Below, piece by piece: positions 1 to 9,224 of a stretch of DNA of 64,000 nt. The stretch's first letter is position 1; each line of letters starts with the position of its first letter. Below the pieces are notes generated by a model. That model worked only from the letters and a program-made list of their open reading frames with translations, was not told where the DNA came from and ran no database searches. This DNA is from Plantactinospora sp040120695 (lineage in GTDB: Bacteria; Actinomycetota; Actinomycetes; Mycobacteriales; Micromonosporaceae): assembly GCF_040120695.1 (NCBI RefSeq), contig NZ_JBEEAC010000033.1:1-64000 (forward strand), in the 5' to 3' direction. The position numbers and the translations under genes were made by a program.

Positions 1-19
1 CGCCGGACATCATCCACGA

Positions 20-50
20 AGTGGCGCCACCCGATGCGGGTGGCGCCACT
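20..50. terminator. Stem-loop terminator candidate after the protease gene
   Basis: Perfect 13-bp inverted repeat (20-32 and 38-50) with a 5-base loop. It lies about 80 bases beyond the stop of the minus-strand protease and could also end transcription entering from the left. Rho-independent function is inferred from shape only. Confidence 0.6.
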
Positions 51-128
51 CGTGTTTCTCGGGACAAGCAACGGACCGGGTAAAAGGGGGTTGGCCGGTT
101 CCCACGGCCCCGACCACCCCCCAACCAC

Positions 129-932
129 TCAGCCGCCCAGGCTGGCTGCTGCCGAGGCGATCGCCGAGGAGAAGTAGCTCACCTGGGTGTAGACGCCAGG
201 ATAGTTCCGCCGTGCACATCCGTAGCCCCAGCTGACGATGCCCACCTGGACCAGGCCGCTGCCGCCCTGCCGGAACATCGGGCCGCCCGAGTCGCCCTGG
301 CAGGAGTCGGTACCGCCGGAGAGCGGCCCCGCACAGATCTCCTCGGCGGCGATGACGTCGCCGTCGTACGCCGAGGGACCGTTGCAGACCTCGTCGCTGA
401 CGAACGGGACGCTTGCCTTCATCAGGTACCGCTGCTGCGCCCCACCTTCCCGGGTCGCACCCCAGCCGGCGACGGTGAACGTGCCGTTGTCGTAGGCGGT
501 CGAGGTGGCGATCGGCAGGGTGCTGAGCCCGCTGACCGGGCTGGCCAGCCGGATCAACGCCCAGTCGTCGCCGTAGCCGTTGTAGCCGGGCGCCCGGTAG
601 ACGTAGTTGGAACGGACCTGGATCCGGCTCGACGACTGGAGGTCCACCACGCCCAGGGTGGCGGTGATGCTGGAGTTGCTGCCTGTACGCCCGACACAGT
701 GTGCGGCGGTGAGCACCAGCCGGGGGCTGTAGAGAGAACCGCCGCAGCCCATCGAGAGTCGGACCATGAACGGGAACTCGCCCTGCGCGGCGCGGGTGCC
801 GCCGACGATGAAGGGTGTGACGTCGGTGTTGTCCGGTGCGGCGCTGGCCGGTGCGGCCAGGATGACACCGCCGGCGGTTGCCGCGGCGAACGCGACGGCG
901 GCCATGCGGCTGAGGAAGCGCCAACGAGCCAT
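129..932 (-). CDS. Secreted trypsin-like serine protease (S1 family)
   Basis: Predicted secreted endopeptidase of 267 aa. An N-terminal signal peptide (about residues 1-32, ending near ASAAP) is followed by a short propeptide and the mature-enzyme start IVGG at residue 42. The catalytic triad is visible: His78 in LTAAHC, Asp123 in DDWALIRL and Ser215 in QGDSGGP. Asp209, six residues before the serine, is the S1-pocket residue that gives trypsin-type cleavage after Arg or Lys. Paired cysteines fit the family disulphides. Length is normal for a stand-alone bacterial S1 protease with no carbohydrate-binding module. It is transcribed alone, away from the VanW gene; a stem-loop follows it. Physiological substrate unknown. 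Confidence 0.93.
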   Translation of the reverse strand: MARWRFLSRMAAVAFAAATAGGVILAAPASAAPDNTDVTPFIVGGTRAAQGEFPFMVRLSMGCGGSLYSPRLVLTAAHCVGRTGSNSSITATLGVVDLQSSSRIQVRSNYVYRAPGYNGYGDDWALIRLASPVSGLSTLPIATSTAYDNGTFTVAGWGATREGGAQQRYLMKASVPFVSDEVCNGPSAYDGDVIAAEEICAGPLSGGTDSCQGDSGGPMFRQGGSGLVQVGIVSWGYGCARRNYPGVYTQVSYFSSAIASAAASLGG

Positions 933-1071
933 GGGGGTCCTCTCCGAGCATCGATGGCGCGCCTTGTGGGCGCGCCTGAGATCACGATGCCGGCAGCGTA
1001 TGAACTTCCATCGCCATATAGCAATGTGCCGATGTCATCCCGGTTATGTCATACCACTGACCAGGTGATCG

Positions 1072-3078
1072 TCAGCCGCAGCTGTACCGGGGCTCCGCGA
1101 GGTACTTCCAGGTGAACTTCTCCCGCTTGACGACCTTCCCGTCCTTGTGGAAGAGCCGGAACGCGTCCTGGGTGAACCCGTTGATCCCGTTGGTGGGGAT
1201 GCAGGACGGGCCCGGCTGGAGCTTGATCACCTTTGGCTTGGTGATGTTGCGGCGCGGGCTCCACTCCGTGGTCACCCTGTCGTAGATCTTGGTGCTCCAG
1301 ATCGACACCGTGATCGAGTTGGAGGTGTGCGAGGTGTCGATCAGGACGCCGTACGGGGTGTTGTTCTTGAACTTGAAGTCGAGGTCCGGCCAGAAGATGG
1401 TCGACTCGATGACCGGGGGATAGCGGCTGAACCAGTAGGAGTGCGGCTTGTGCTCCACATCCTCCAGCCCAGCGTAGTACGTCGCGTTGAACAGCGTGGT
1501 GGTGAACTGCGAGGTGCCGCCGCCGACCCCCGGTACCAGCTTGCCGTCCAGGATGACCGGCGCGTCCCGGTAGCCCTGGGCGTAGCCCCGCTCCCCGGTG
1601 TGCCCGTTGAGTGAGAAGGTCTCGCCGGGCTTCACCACCGTGCCGTCCACGTCCCGGGCGATCGTCACGATGTTCTGGCTGCGCGGCGAGCCGAGACCGC
1701 CGGTGAACCTGGTGGTGAAGGTGGAGACCCGCTCCTTGATTCCCATCCTGCTCAGGTCCTCGGCGCTGATCTTCGGCTCGACCGGCTTGAGCTGCGCCCG
1801 CACGGTACGGCCGTCGGTCTTCGGCAGTACCGTCAGCAGCTCCCGGGCCAGCGCGGCGGTGTCCACCCGAGAACCGCCGGAGCCGGCCACGATCTTCGGC
1901 TTGTTGCCCTGGATCGACATGCTGGCGTCCTTCGGCTTCACCTCGACCCTGCCGAGCTGGCCGGGCAGCGCGGCGCGGAGCTTCTTCTCGTCCATCCGAG
2001 GGACGATCTTGCCCGCCTTGTCGGCGGTCAGCACCAGGCTCTTGGCGATCACGGTCGGCGCGATGGTGAAGTTCCCCCGGTCGGTGGTCACCGTCACCGG
2101 TCCGGCAACCGCCGGCCTGGCCAGCTCGGTGACCAGCCGGTCGACCTCCTCGGCGGTGGTCGCCGGGTGCGTCTCGACCAGCGGTACCCGCACCGGCTGC
2201 CCGCGCAGCCATCCCTCGCGCAACGCCTTCGCCGACTCCTCGGCCTGCAGTCCCCTGCTCGGCTTCGGGTAGACCGGCCGGGGTGTCGTACCGCTGAACG
2301 TGATGGCCGGCAACGTCATCCGCTGCCCTGTCCCGCCGGCGATCTTCCGCAGCTCGGCGTCGAGCCTCTCGGCGTCGACGGTGACCACGGGCTCGGTGCT
2401 GTGGGAGCCGAAGAGCCGGCTCAACGGGCCCGGGCGGTGCCGGGCGGCCGCCGCCACCGTCGCGTCGACGTCGACCGTCAAGCCGACGGCCGCCGGTGAC
2501 ACCTCGCCGGTCTGGTCGCCGATGTGCACCTGGACCGGCCTGCTGAACGTGCCGGCCCGGGAGTCCAGGTCGGCGCGGAGCGTCTCGACCGCCTCGGCTC
2601 GGCTCCGGCCGCCAAGGTCGACGCCGAGCACGCTGGTGCCCCGGGGCACCTCACCGGCGTACGCGTAGCCGGCCGTAGCGCCACCGCTGGCGAGCAGCAC
2701 GGCGACGGCCGCGCCACCGGTGAGCAGCAGCCGCCGCACCCGGGCCCGAGGCGCCGGTTGTTCGGCGGCTTGCCCCGGAACGGTGGGCCCGGAACCCGGC
2801 CCCGGCGCCTTCCCGCCGGCCGACGTGGCGGTGGCGGTGGCGGTGGCGGTCTGCGGGGTGCCTGGGGCGCCGCCACCCGGGCCGTCGCCGTCGTTCTGTC
2901 CGACCGGGAGACTGACCGCGGTGATCTGGATGGTGGGACGTTCCTCGGCGGGCACCTTGACGGCGGGCATCCGCACGGTCGGCCGCTCGTCCGCGGGCAC
3001 TCTGTCGTCGCCGCGCCGGCCGCCGGACCCGTCGCCGTGCTGACTCACGGAGTTGTCGCCGTACTGACTCACGGACAC
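1072..3078 (-). CDS. Membrane-anchored VanW-family protein with peptidoglycan-binding-4-like repeats
   Basis: 668-aa envelope protein. A hydrophilic, repetitive cytoplasmic tail (1-112, with duplicated SQYGDNSVSQHGD and AEERPT/ADERPT segments and a TATATAT run) precedes one transmembrane helix at about 117-139. The extracellular part has two regions like the PG_binding_4 domain found next to L,D-transpeptidases and VanW proteins, then a C-terminal VanW domain with the conserved GVGGGTSQF at about residue 515 and a following NATYYAGL segment. The VanW domain's biochemical role is unresolved; it is named after vancomycin-resistance clusters but most copies, like this one, stand outside them. 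No van genes are nearby. Monocistronic; divergent from the nuclease gene. Confidence 0.9.
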   Translation of the reverse strand: MSVSQYGDNSVSQHGDGSGGRRGDDRVPADERPTVRMPAVKVPAEERPTIQITAVSLPVGQNDGDGPGGGAPGTPQTATATATATSAGGKAPGPGSGPTVPGQAAEQPAPRARVRRLLLTGGAAVAVLLASGGATAGYAYAGEVPRGTSVLGVDLGGRSRAEAVETLRADLDSRAGTFSRPVQVHIGDQTGEVSPAAVGLTVDVDATVAAAARHRPGPLSRLFGSHSTEPVVTVDAERLDAELRKIAGGTGQRMTLPAITFSGTTPRPVYPKPSRGLQAEESAKALREGWLRGQPVRVPLVETHPATTAEEVDRLVTELARPAVAGPVTVTTDRGNFTIAPTVIAKSLVLTADKAGKIVPRMDEKKLRAALPGQLGRVEVKPKDASMSIQGNKPKIVAGSGGSRVDTAALARELLTVLPKTDGRTVRAQLKPVEPKISAEDLSRMGIKERVSTFTTRFTGGLGSPRSQNIVTIARDVDGTVVKPGETFSLNGHTGERGYAQGYRDAPVILDGKLVPGVGGGTSQFTTTLFNATYYAGLEDVEHKPHSYWFSRYPPVIESTIFWPDLDFKFKNNTPYGVLIDTSHTSNSITVSIWSTKIYDRVTTEWSPRRNITKPKVIKLQPGPSCIPTNGINGFTQDAFRLFHKDGKVVKREKFTWKYLAEPRYSCG

Positions 3079-3428
3079 CCCTGCCTCACCGACACCTCAG
3101 CGCGATACGGCGGGCGGGCACGACAGCCGCCCGGAAAGGACCTTGACCGACTACGGTAGCCAAAAACTCGACCAGGACCGGCGGCGGGTCCGGTCAGAAC
3201 GTGCCTGACCTCGGATTACCGCCGCGTCGACCTGGCCTCCGGATCGATCGAACCCGCAGTGGACGGTGCCGGGAAGCGGTCGCGGCACGGGAGCGAAAAC
3301 GGCGAATAGTCCGATCTCCGACATGGTGCGGCCGAACATCCATGGTGTTCCGTACACCTGGCAGCTCTCGGTACGCCACCGAGCCCGCATATGCTCCGAC
3401 CGTCTACCCCCTTATCGGAGGCAACGTG
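3079..3428. other. Divergent intergenic region between the VanW and nuclease genes
   Basis: About 350 bases without a credible gene; open frames here lack ribosome sites and family resemblance. It must hold the promoters of both flanking genes, but I could not assign convincing -35/-10 pairs. Confidence 0.5.
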
Positions 3429-6400
3429 ATGCGCCGGAACAGACGCGGACGCTCGCTCAAGGCGCTGGGCGTACTGCTCACCAGTGGTGCGCTCGGTGTG
3501 ACCAGCGGAGTGGCGGCCTTCGCCGCCGAACCCGTGGCGACGCCCTTTCTCAGCGAGATCCATTACGACAACGCCGGTACGGACACCGGCGAGGCGATCG
3601 AGGTCGAGGCCCCGGCCGGTACGGACCTGACCGGTTGGCAGCTCGTCCTCTACAACGGCAACAACGGAACCCCGTACCACACCCGGACGCTCAGCGGGAC
3701 GGTGCCGGCGGCCGGGGTGGTCGTCGCGACGTACCCGACGGACGGCATCCAGAACGGCTCGCCGGACGGGATCGCGCTGGTCGCCCCCGACGGCACCGTC
3801 GCCGAGTTCCTCAGCTACGAGGGCGGGATGACCGCGGTCGGTGGCCCGGCCGACGGGCAGGCCGCCACCGACATCGGGGTGGCCGAGGGGAGCGGCACTC
3901 CGATCGGGGAGTCCCTCCAGCGGATCGACGGCACCTGGCGGGCACCGGCACTGAACAGCTTCGGCACCCGCAACACCGGCGGCGATCCGGACCCGGATCC
4001 GGACCCGGTCGGCTGTGACACCCCGGTCAGCCACACCATCGCCCAGGTCCAGGGCACCGGCGACGCGACGCCGCTGGCCGGTACCCGGGTGACCGTCGAG
4101 GGTGTCGTCACCGGCGACCACCGCACCGGCGGGTACAACGGCATCTACCTTCAGACCGCCGGCAGCGGCGGGCGGGCGCCGACCGCCGGTACCGCCTCCG
4201 ACGGGATCTTCGTCTACCTGACCAGCAACGCCGCCAACCACCCGAGCGTCGCCCTCGGCGACCGGGTCCGGGTAAGCGGTACCGCGAGCGAGTTCAACGG
4301 ACTCACCCAGGTCAGCATCGCGGCCCGGAGCGACGTGCAGGTCTGCGAGCACCAGGTCGCGCTGCCGGCGCCGGTCGCGCTCTCGCTGCCGCTGGACGCC
4401 CCGGCCCGGGAGTCGGTCGAGTCCATGCTGGTCGCCCCGGTCGGCGGGTTCACCGTCTCCGAGGTCTACAACACCAACCGGTACGGCGAGGTCGTGCTCG
4501 CCGCCGGTGACCGGCCCGCGGTGATACCGACCGACGTGGCCCGGCCCGGCACCGACGCCGCCCGCGCGGTGGCGGCGGCGAACAGACTCGCCCGACTGCT
4601 GGTCGACGACGGCCGGACCACCAACCTGGCCAGTGCCGGACTGCTGCCGCCGTACCTGGCGCCGGGCACTCCGCTGCGGGTCGGCGACTCGGTCGAGGCG
4701 TTCGGCCCGACGGTGCTGTCGTACGGGTTCGACGAGTGGCGGCTGCAGCCGACCACCCCGGTCAGCGCGGACACCCCACCGGCCGCCCGGACCACGTTCA
4801 AGGCGACCAACCCGCGTACGCCGGCACCCCGGGACGTCGGCGGAGACCTTAAGGTCGGCGCGTTCAACGTGCTGAACTACTTCGTGCACTTCGGCGGCGA
4901 CGCCCGGGGTGCCGAGGACGAGGCGGCGCTGGCCAAGCAGGAGGCGAAGATCGTCTCGGCGATCAACGCGCTCGGCGCCGACGTGGTCGCCCTCCAGGAG
5001 ATCGAGAACTCGGTCCGGTTCAACGCCGCCGACCCGCAGCAGGCGCTCAAGCGGCTCGTCGCCGCGCTGAACACCGCGGCCGGCGCCGGCACCTGGGACT
5101 ACGTGCGTACCCCGGCGGAGCTGCCGGCCGCGGCCCAGCAGGACGTCATCACCACCGCGATCATCTTCAAGCCGGCCAAGGCGCAGCCGAAGGGCGCGTC
5201 CCGGTCGGTCAACGACGAGACGGTGTGGTTCAACGCCCGGGAGCCGATCGCGCAGACCTTCACGGCCGGCGCGACCACCTTCACCGTGGTGGCCAACCAC
5301 CTCAAGTCGAAGGGCGGCTCCGACTCGGCGACCGGGGACAACGCCGACAGCGGGGACGGGCAGGGCGCGTTCAACGGTGACCGGGTCCGGCAGGCCGGTG
5401 CGCTGACCGCCTTCGTCGACCGGCTCAAGGCCGACAGCGGCAGCGACCAGGTGCTGCTGCTCGGCGACTTCAACGCCTACACCCGGGAGGACCCGATGCA
5501 GGTCCTCTACGACGCCGGGTACGTCGACCTGAACGACACCGGCAGGGCCAGTTACGTCTTCGGTGGCGAGTCCGGCTCGCTGGACCATGCGGTCGCCTCG
5601 GCGTCGCTGGCGGAACGGGTCACCGGGGTCGACGTCTGGCAGATCAACTCGCACGAGTCGTACGCCTTCCAGTACGACGGGCACCCGGCGTTCTTCGCCG
5701 CGGACCCGTACCGGGCCAGCGACCACAACCCGATCGTGGTGGGCCTGGAGACCGGGGCGACCGGACCGGTCGACCTGCGACTGCTCAGCGTCAACGACTT
5801 CCACGGTCGCCTGGAGTCGCCCGGCAACGCGCCGGACGGCCGCCCGGTCGGCGGTGCCGCCCAGGTCGCCGGACTGGTGGACCAGCTCCGTGCGGAGAAC
5901 CCGAACACCCTGTTCGTCTCCGGCGGCGACAACATCGGCGCCTCCACCTTCGTCTCGGCGATCGACGACGACAACCCGACGATCGACGCACTGAACGCGA
6001 TGGGGCTGGCCGCCTCGGCGGTCGGCAACCACGAGTTCGACAAGGGAGTCGCGGACCTGACCGGCCGGGTGACCGACCGGGCCGACTTTCCGCTGCTCGG
6101 GGCCAACGTCTACCGGGACGACGAGCGGGTGCTGCCGGCGTACTCGATCAGCAGCGTCGGCGGGATCCAGGTCGGCTTCGTCGGTGTGGTGACCGAGCAG
6201 ACCGCCTCGCTGGTCAGTCCGGACGGCATCGCCGGGATCACCTTCCGGGAGCCGGTGGCCGAGGCGAACGCCGTGGCCGCACAGCTCAAGGACGGCAACC
6301 CGGCCAACGGCGAGGCCGACGTGGTGGTGCTGCTCGCCCACGAGGGCGCGGCGACCGAGAACATCGGCTCGGCCGAGGCGCTGGCGAACGACCCGGTCTT

Positions 6401-7808
6401 CGGGAAGTTCACCCGGGCCGACGCCACCATCGACGTCATCTTCAGCGGCCACACCCACCAGCCGTACGCCTTCGAGGTGCCGGTGCCCGGCACCGACCGG
6501 CTGCGGCCGGTGGTGCAGGCCGAGGACTACGGCAAGCGGCTGGGCCGGGTCGACCTGACCTTCGACCCGGCCACCGGTACGGTCACCGCGGCCGACGCCG
6601 CGCTCGTCGACGTGGTCGGCGCGCCGCAGCACCCGGGGGTCGCGCAGATCGTGGCGGCGGCCAAGGAGCGGGCCCAGGAGCTGGGTCAGCGGCCGCTCGG
6701 GTCGATCACCGCGGACATCAGGCGGGCGTACAACGAGGCCGGCAACGAGGACCGGGGCAAGGAGTCGGTGCTCGGCAACTTCATCGCCGACGTGCAGCTC
6801 GCCGGCACCAGCGCGGCCGGCCGGGGCGGGGCGCAGATCGCGTTCATGAACCCGGGCGGTCTCCGGGCCGACCTGCTGTACGCCCCGGACGGAGTGGTCA
6901 CGTACGCGGAGGCGTTCTCGGTGCAGCCGTTCGCCAACGACGTGGTGACGAAGACGTACACCGGGGCCCAGCTCAAGCAGGTGCTGGAGCAGCAGTGGCA
7001 GCCGGCGGGGGCCTCCCGGCCGGTGCTCTGGCTCGGCGTCTCCAAGGGATTCCGCTACACCTACGACCCGGAGGCCGCGCAGGGCTCCCGAATCACGTCG
7101 ATGTCCCTGAACGACACCCCGATCGACCCGAGCGGCAGCTACCGGGTGACGGTGAACTCGTTCCTCGCGGCCGGCGGGGACAACTTCGCCACCCTGGCCG
7201 AGGGCACCGACCGGGTCACCACCGGTGACAACGACCTGACCATGCTGACCGGCTACCTCACCGAGAACTCGCCGGTCACCGCCGACCCGGCGCCCCGCTC
7301 GGCGGTCGGCCGGCCCGGCCCGGAGTGCACCACGACGATCACCGGTCGGCACAACCGGCCGCTGACCGTCTTCTCCGGGCTCACCTGCCTGGAGAACGCC
7401 ACCGTCACCGGTCCGGTGACCGTGCTGCCCGGCGCGTCGCTGCTGGCGACCGGCGGCAGCATCTCCGGCCCGGTGACCGCCACCGGATCGGCGCTGCTCA
7501 GCCTGAGCGGCACCCGGGTCTCCGGCCCGGTGACGGTGGTCGCCGCGACCGGAGCGGTGCTGGTGGAGAAGGGCAGGGTGAGCGGTGCGGTCTCGATCGC
7601 GCTCAGCAGTGCCGGGGTACGGGTCGACACCGTCACCGTCTCCGGCCCGGTCTCGCTGGTCGGCAACGCCGGCAGCCAGCCGGTGCTGGTCGCCGGCAAC
7701 ACCATCAGCGGGCCGCTGAGCTGCCTGGCCAACTCCCCGGCGCCGGGCAACGACGGCCGGACCAACACGGTCCGGGGCCCGGCGACCGGACAGTGTGCCA
7801 GGCTGTGA
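3429..7808 (+). CDS. Secreted multidomain nuclease: ExeM/NucH-type endonuclease fused to UshA-type 5'-nucleotidase
   Basis: 1459-aa exported enzyme that should degrade extracellular nucleic acid and then dephosphorylate the nucleotides. Start chosen at ATG 3429, seven bases after GGAGG; GTG 3426 is possible. Order: signal peptide (1-35), lamin-tail-like domain (about 38-180), DPDPDPD linker, OB-fold (about 195-290), endonuclease/exonuclease/phosphatase domain (about 472-770; KVGAFNVLNY, LQEIEN, LLLGDFNAY, SDHNPI), metallophosphatase (about 780-1060; NDFHGRLE, GGDN, GNHEFDKG, SGHTHQPY), 5'-nucleotidase C-terminal domain (about 1095-1280; MNPGGLRADL) and a 160-residue tail of repeated SGPV units. 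All metal and catalytic motifs look intact. Followed by a strong terminator. The fusion plus repeat tail is unusual; a phosphate-scavenging role is inferred. Confidence 0.92.
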   Translation: MRRNRRGRSLKALGVLLTSGALGVTSGVAAFAAEPVATPFLSEIHYDNAGTDTGEAIEVEAPAGTDLTGWQLVLYNGNNGTPYHTRTLSGTVPAAGVVVATYPTDGIQNGSPDGIALVAPDGTVAEFLSYEGGMTAVGGPADGQAATDIGVAEGSGTPIGESLQRIDGTWRAPALNSFGTRNTGGDPDPDPDPVGCDTPVSHTIAQVQGTGDATPLAGTRVTVEGVVTGDHRTGGYNGIYLQTAGSGGRAPTAGTASDGIFVYLTSNAANHPSVALGDRVRVSGTASEFNGLTQVSIAARSDVQVCEHQVALPAPVALSLPLDAPARESVESMLVAPVGGFTVSEVYNTNRYGEVVLAAGDRPAVIPTDVARPGTDAARAVAAANRLARLLVDDGRTTNLASAGLLPPYLAPGTPLRVGDSVEAFGPTVLSYGFDEWRLQPTTPVSADTPPAARTTFKATNPRTPAPRDVGGDLKVGAFNVLNYFVHFGGDARGAEDEAALAKQEAKIVSAINALGADVVALQEIENSVRFNAADPQQALKRLVAALNTAAGAGTWDYVRTPAELPAAAQQDVITTAIIFKPAKAQPKGASRSVNDETVWFNAREPIAQTFTAGATTFTVVANHLKSKGGSDSATGDNADSGDGQGAFNGDRVRQAGALTAFVDRLKADSGSDQVLLLGDFNAYTREDPMQVLYDAGYVDLNDTGRASYVFGGESGSLDHAVASASLAERVTGVDVWQINSHESYAFQYDGHPAFFAADPYRASDHNPIVVGLETGATGPVDLRLLSVNDFHGRLESPGNAPDGRPVGGAAQVAGLVDQLRAENPNTLFVSGGDNIGASTFVSAIDDDNPTIDALNAMGLAASAVGNHEFDKGVADLTGRVTDRADFPLLGANVYRDDERVLPAYSISSVGGIQVGFVGVVTEQTASLVSPDGIAGITFREPVAEANAVAAQLKDGNPANGEADVVVLLAHEGAATENIGSAEALANDPVFGKFTRADATIDVIFSGHTHQPYAFEVPVPGTDRLRPVVQAEDYGKRLGRVDLTFDPATGTVTAADAALVDVVGAPQHPGVAQIVAAAKERAQELGQRPLGSITADIRRAYNEAGNEDRGKESVLGNFIADVQLAGTSAAGRGGAQIAFMNPGGLRADLLYAPDGVVTYAEAFSVQPFANDVVTKTYTGAQLKQVLEQQWQPAGASRPVLWLGVSKGFRYTYDPEAAQGSRITSMSLNDTPIDPSGSYRVTVNSFLAAGGDNFATLAEGTDRVTTGDNDLTMLTGYLTENSPVTADPAPRSAVGRPGPECTTTITGRHNRPLTVFSGLTCLENATVTGPVTVLPGASLLATGGSISGPVTATGSALLSLSGTRVSGPVTVVAATGAVLVEKGRVSGAVSIALSSAGVRVDTVTVSGPVSLVGNAGSQPVLVAGNTISGPLSCLANSPAPGNDGRTNTVRGPATGQCARL
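7320..7790 (+). repeat. C-terminal SGPV repeat tail of the nuclease gene
   Basis: The last ~160 codons repeat a short beta-strand-like unit around TGPVTV, SGPVTA, SGPVTV, SGAVSI, SGPVSL and SGPLSC at roughly 18-24-residue spacing, resembling a small beta-solenoid. A wall- or polysaccharide-contacting role is conjecture. Confidence 0.6.
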
Positions 7809-7855
7809 CCGACGGTCTCAGTACGGACCGACAGTCGAGGTGACGTGTCACGACT

Positions 7856-7888
7856 GCGGGCCCGGACCGGTGACCGGTCCGGGCCCGC
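7856..7888 (+). terminator. Strong stem-loop terminator after the nuclease gene
   Basis: Perfect 16-bp arms (7856-7871 and 7873-7888) around a single-base loop, with CGAC/GTCG extending the base. It sits 48 bases after the nuclease stop and about 58 bases before the next start, so the next gene probably has its own promoter or relies on readthrough. Confidence 0.7.
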
Positions 7889-7946
7889 GGTCGTCCGTCG
7901 TGAGGTGCCCCGGGCGGCGCGTCTTCCGTGGGCGGGAGGGACGAGG

Positions 7947-8966
7947 GTGAGCGGGTACCAGCCCGTACCGTTGCCGGCCGGCGCCGGCGCGACGTGCCGG
8001 GACGACCTGGTGACCGGGCTGACCGGCTGGGCCCGGTCCCGGCCGATGCGGGACCTGGTGGCCGCGTTCGGCGACGAGTTGCCCGACCGGCTCGATCCGG
8101 CCGAGCTGCTGGGCTGGCTCGACGACTTCTCCGCCCGGCACTGGGACTTCCGCAGTCGGCACGGTGCGGTCGAGCGGGACGAGGTCGGCGAGACCGCGCT
8201 CGCCCCCGGCGTCGCCGATCTGGTCCGGTCGGCCGCGCAGGCGCTCGGCCTGGCCGGTCCGCGCCCGGTGCCCGACCGGCGGTACGACCACCTGCTGGTG
8301 CTCGGCGGGCTGGCCCGGTCCTGCCTGCAACGGACCGGCTACGCCGCCCGGTTGGTCGACACCGGGGCCGTCGAGGCCGGTGAGATCGCCGCGCTGGGCA
8401 GCTTCCGCCCGCTGCGCCCGGTCGAACTCGACCGGCTGCACCTTCCCACCGACGAGCACGCCAGGCGGCTGAACGGCGGATACGAGGTGGACGCGATGGA
8501 CCTGGGCGTCCGGGCCGCGTTCGGGTGGCCGCCGGTCGTCGAGGAACGGCGCTCGGCGGGCGAGCTCGACCACCGGTCCTGGTCGGTCGCCGTCTATCGT
8601 CCCGCCGCCCGGCCGGTGGTGCGGGTACTGGCCGCGCCGTCGACGGAGCCGGCGACCCGACGGGCGCACACCTCCGACACGTACCACTTCTGGGCGACGG
8701 AACTGAAGCCGGCGGCCGGGGACCGGGTACTGGTGCTGACCTCACAGATCTACGTGCCGTTCCAGCACTGCGACGCGATCCTGACGCTCGGGCTCGGCTA
8801 CGGCTGCCAGGTGGACACGATCGGGCTGGACCCGAGCCTCCTCCCCGGACCCGGGCCGGTCGAGCCTGGCGCGGACCGCTACCTCCAGGAAATTCGTTCC
8901 GCCATCCGATCGGTACGCAACCTGCTCAAAGCGCTCGGGGAAGCACCGTCCGGGCACGTGCCGTAG
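7947..8966 (+). CDS. Conserved-looking protein of unknown function, weakly YdcF/DUF218-like
   Basis: 339 aa from GTG 7947, which has GGGAGGG about seven bases upstream; an earlier in-frame start lies inside the terminator stem and is rejected. I do not recognise the family firmly. The middle (HLLVLGGLARSCLQRTGYAARLV) and the later VLVLTSQIYVPFQHCDAI resemble the two core strands of the YdcF/SanA/ElyC (DUF218) Rossmann fold: a nucleotide-binding-like VLGG turn, then a TS-x-x-Y-x-P strand followed by A-x-x-L. No signal peptide or membrane segment is seen, which is unlike many DUF218 proteins. It ends in a helical KALGEA tail. Substrate unknown; the resemblance may be chance. Confidence 0.75.
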   Translation: MSGYQPVPLPAGAGATCRDDLVTGLTGWARSRPMRDLVAAFGDELPDRLDPAELLGWLDDFSARHWDFRSRHGAVERDEVGETALAPGVADLVRSAAQALGLAGPRPVPDRRYDHLLVLGGLARSCLQRTGYAARLVDTGAVEAGEIAALGSFRPLRPVELDRLHLPTDEHARRLNGGYEVDAMDLGVRAAFGWPPVVEERRSAGELDHRSWSVAVYRPAARPVVRVLAAPSTEPATRRAHTSDTYHFWATELKPAAGDRVLVLTSQIYVPFQHCDAILTLGLGYGCQVDTIGLDPSLLPGPGPVEPGADRYLQEIRSAIRSVRNLLKALGEAPSGHVP

Positions 8967-9155
8967 ACCGATGGCACAATGCACAGTCCCTTATGGATGG
9001 CAATCCGGATTTCTCGCCTGGACCGTGCCAGAGTAGGGGTTTGCCAGCACCGGACCGCCGGATCGGCCCGGTGTGATCGGCCTAACGGACCATCTTCCCG
9101 CGTGAACCGGAAACGGGGCAGCGCGCCGAATAAAGAAAGCCTTAAGGTAGCTCCT

Positions 9156-9201
9156 GCGTCGCCCCGCGGGGGGCAAACTCCCTATCTGGGCAGTGCGACG
9201 C
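9156..9201 (+). promoter_or_regulatory. Structured 5' leader of the CWB2 gene
   Basis: GCGTCGC (9156-9162) and GCGACGC (9195-9201) form a perfect 7-bp stem enclosing a smaller GCCC/GGGC hairpin, 12 bases before the GAGGAG ribosome site of the next gene. I looked for the ydaO (c-di-AMP) consensus common before actinobacterial wall genes and could not match it. Function unknown. Confidence 0.35.
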
Positions 9202-9224
9202 GTCATCTGTTGCGAGGAGTCCCC

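Noticed and set aside
1072..3078. Vancomycin-resistance cluster
   Set aside because: Only a VanW domain is present; no vanH, vanA, vanX or VanS/R partners are nearby.
3216..7352. Very long minus-strand open frame (over 1300 codons) opposite the nuclease gene
   Set aside because: Arg/Gly/Val-rich composition typical of the antisense frame of a high-GC gene; no ribosome site or domain.
9100..9224. ydaO/c-di-AMP riboswitch
   Set aside because: Conserved core sequence could not be found; only a generic stem is visible.
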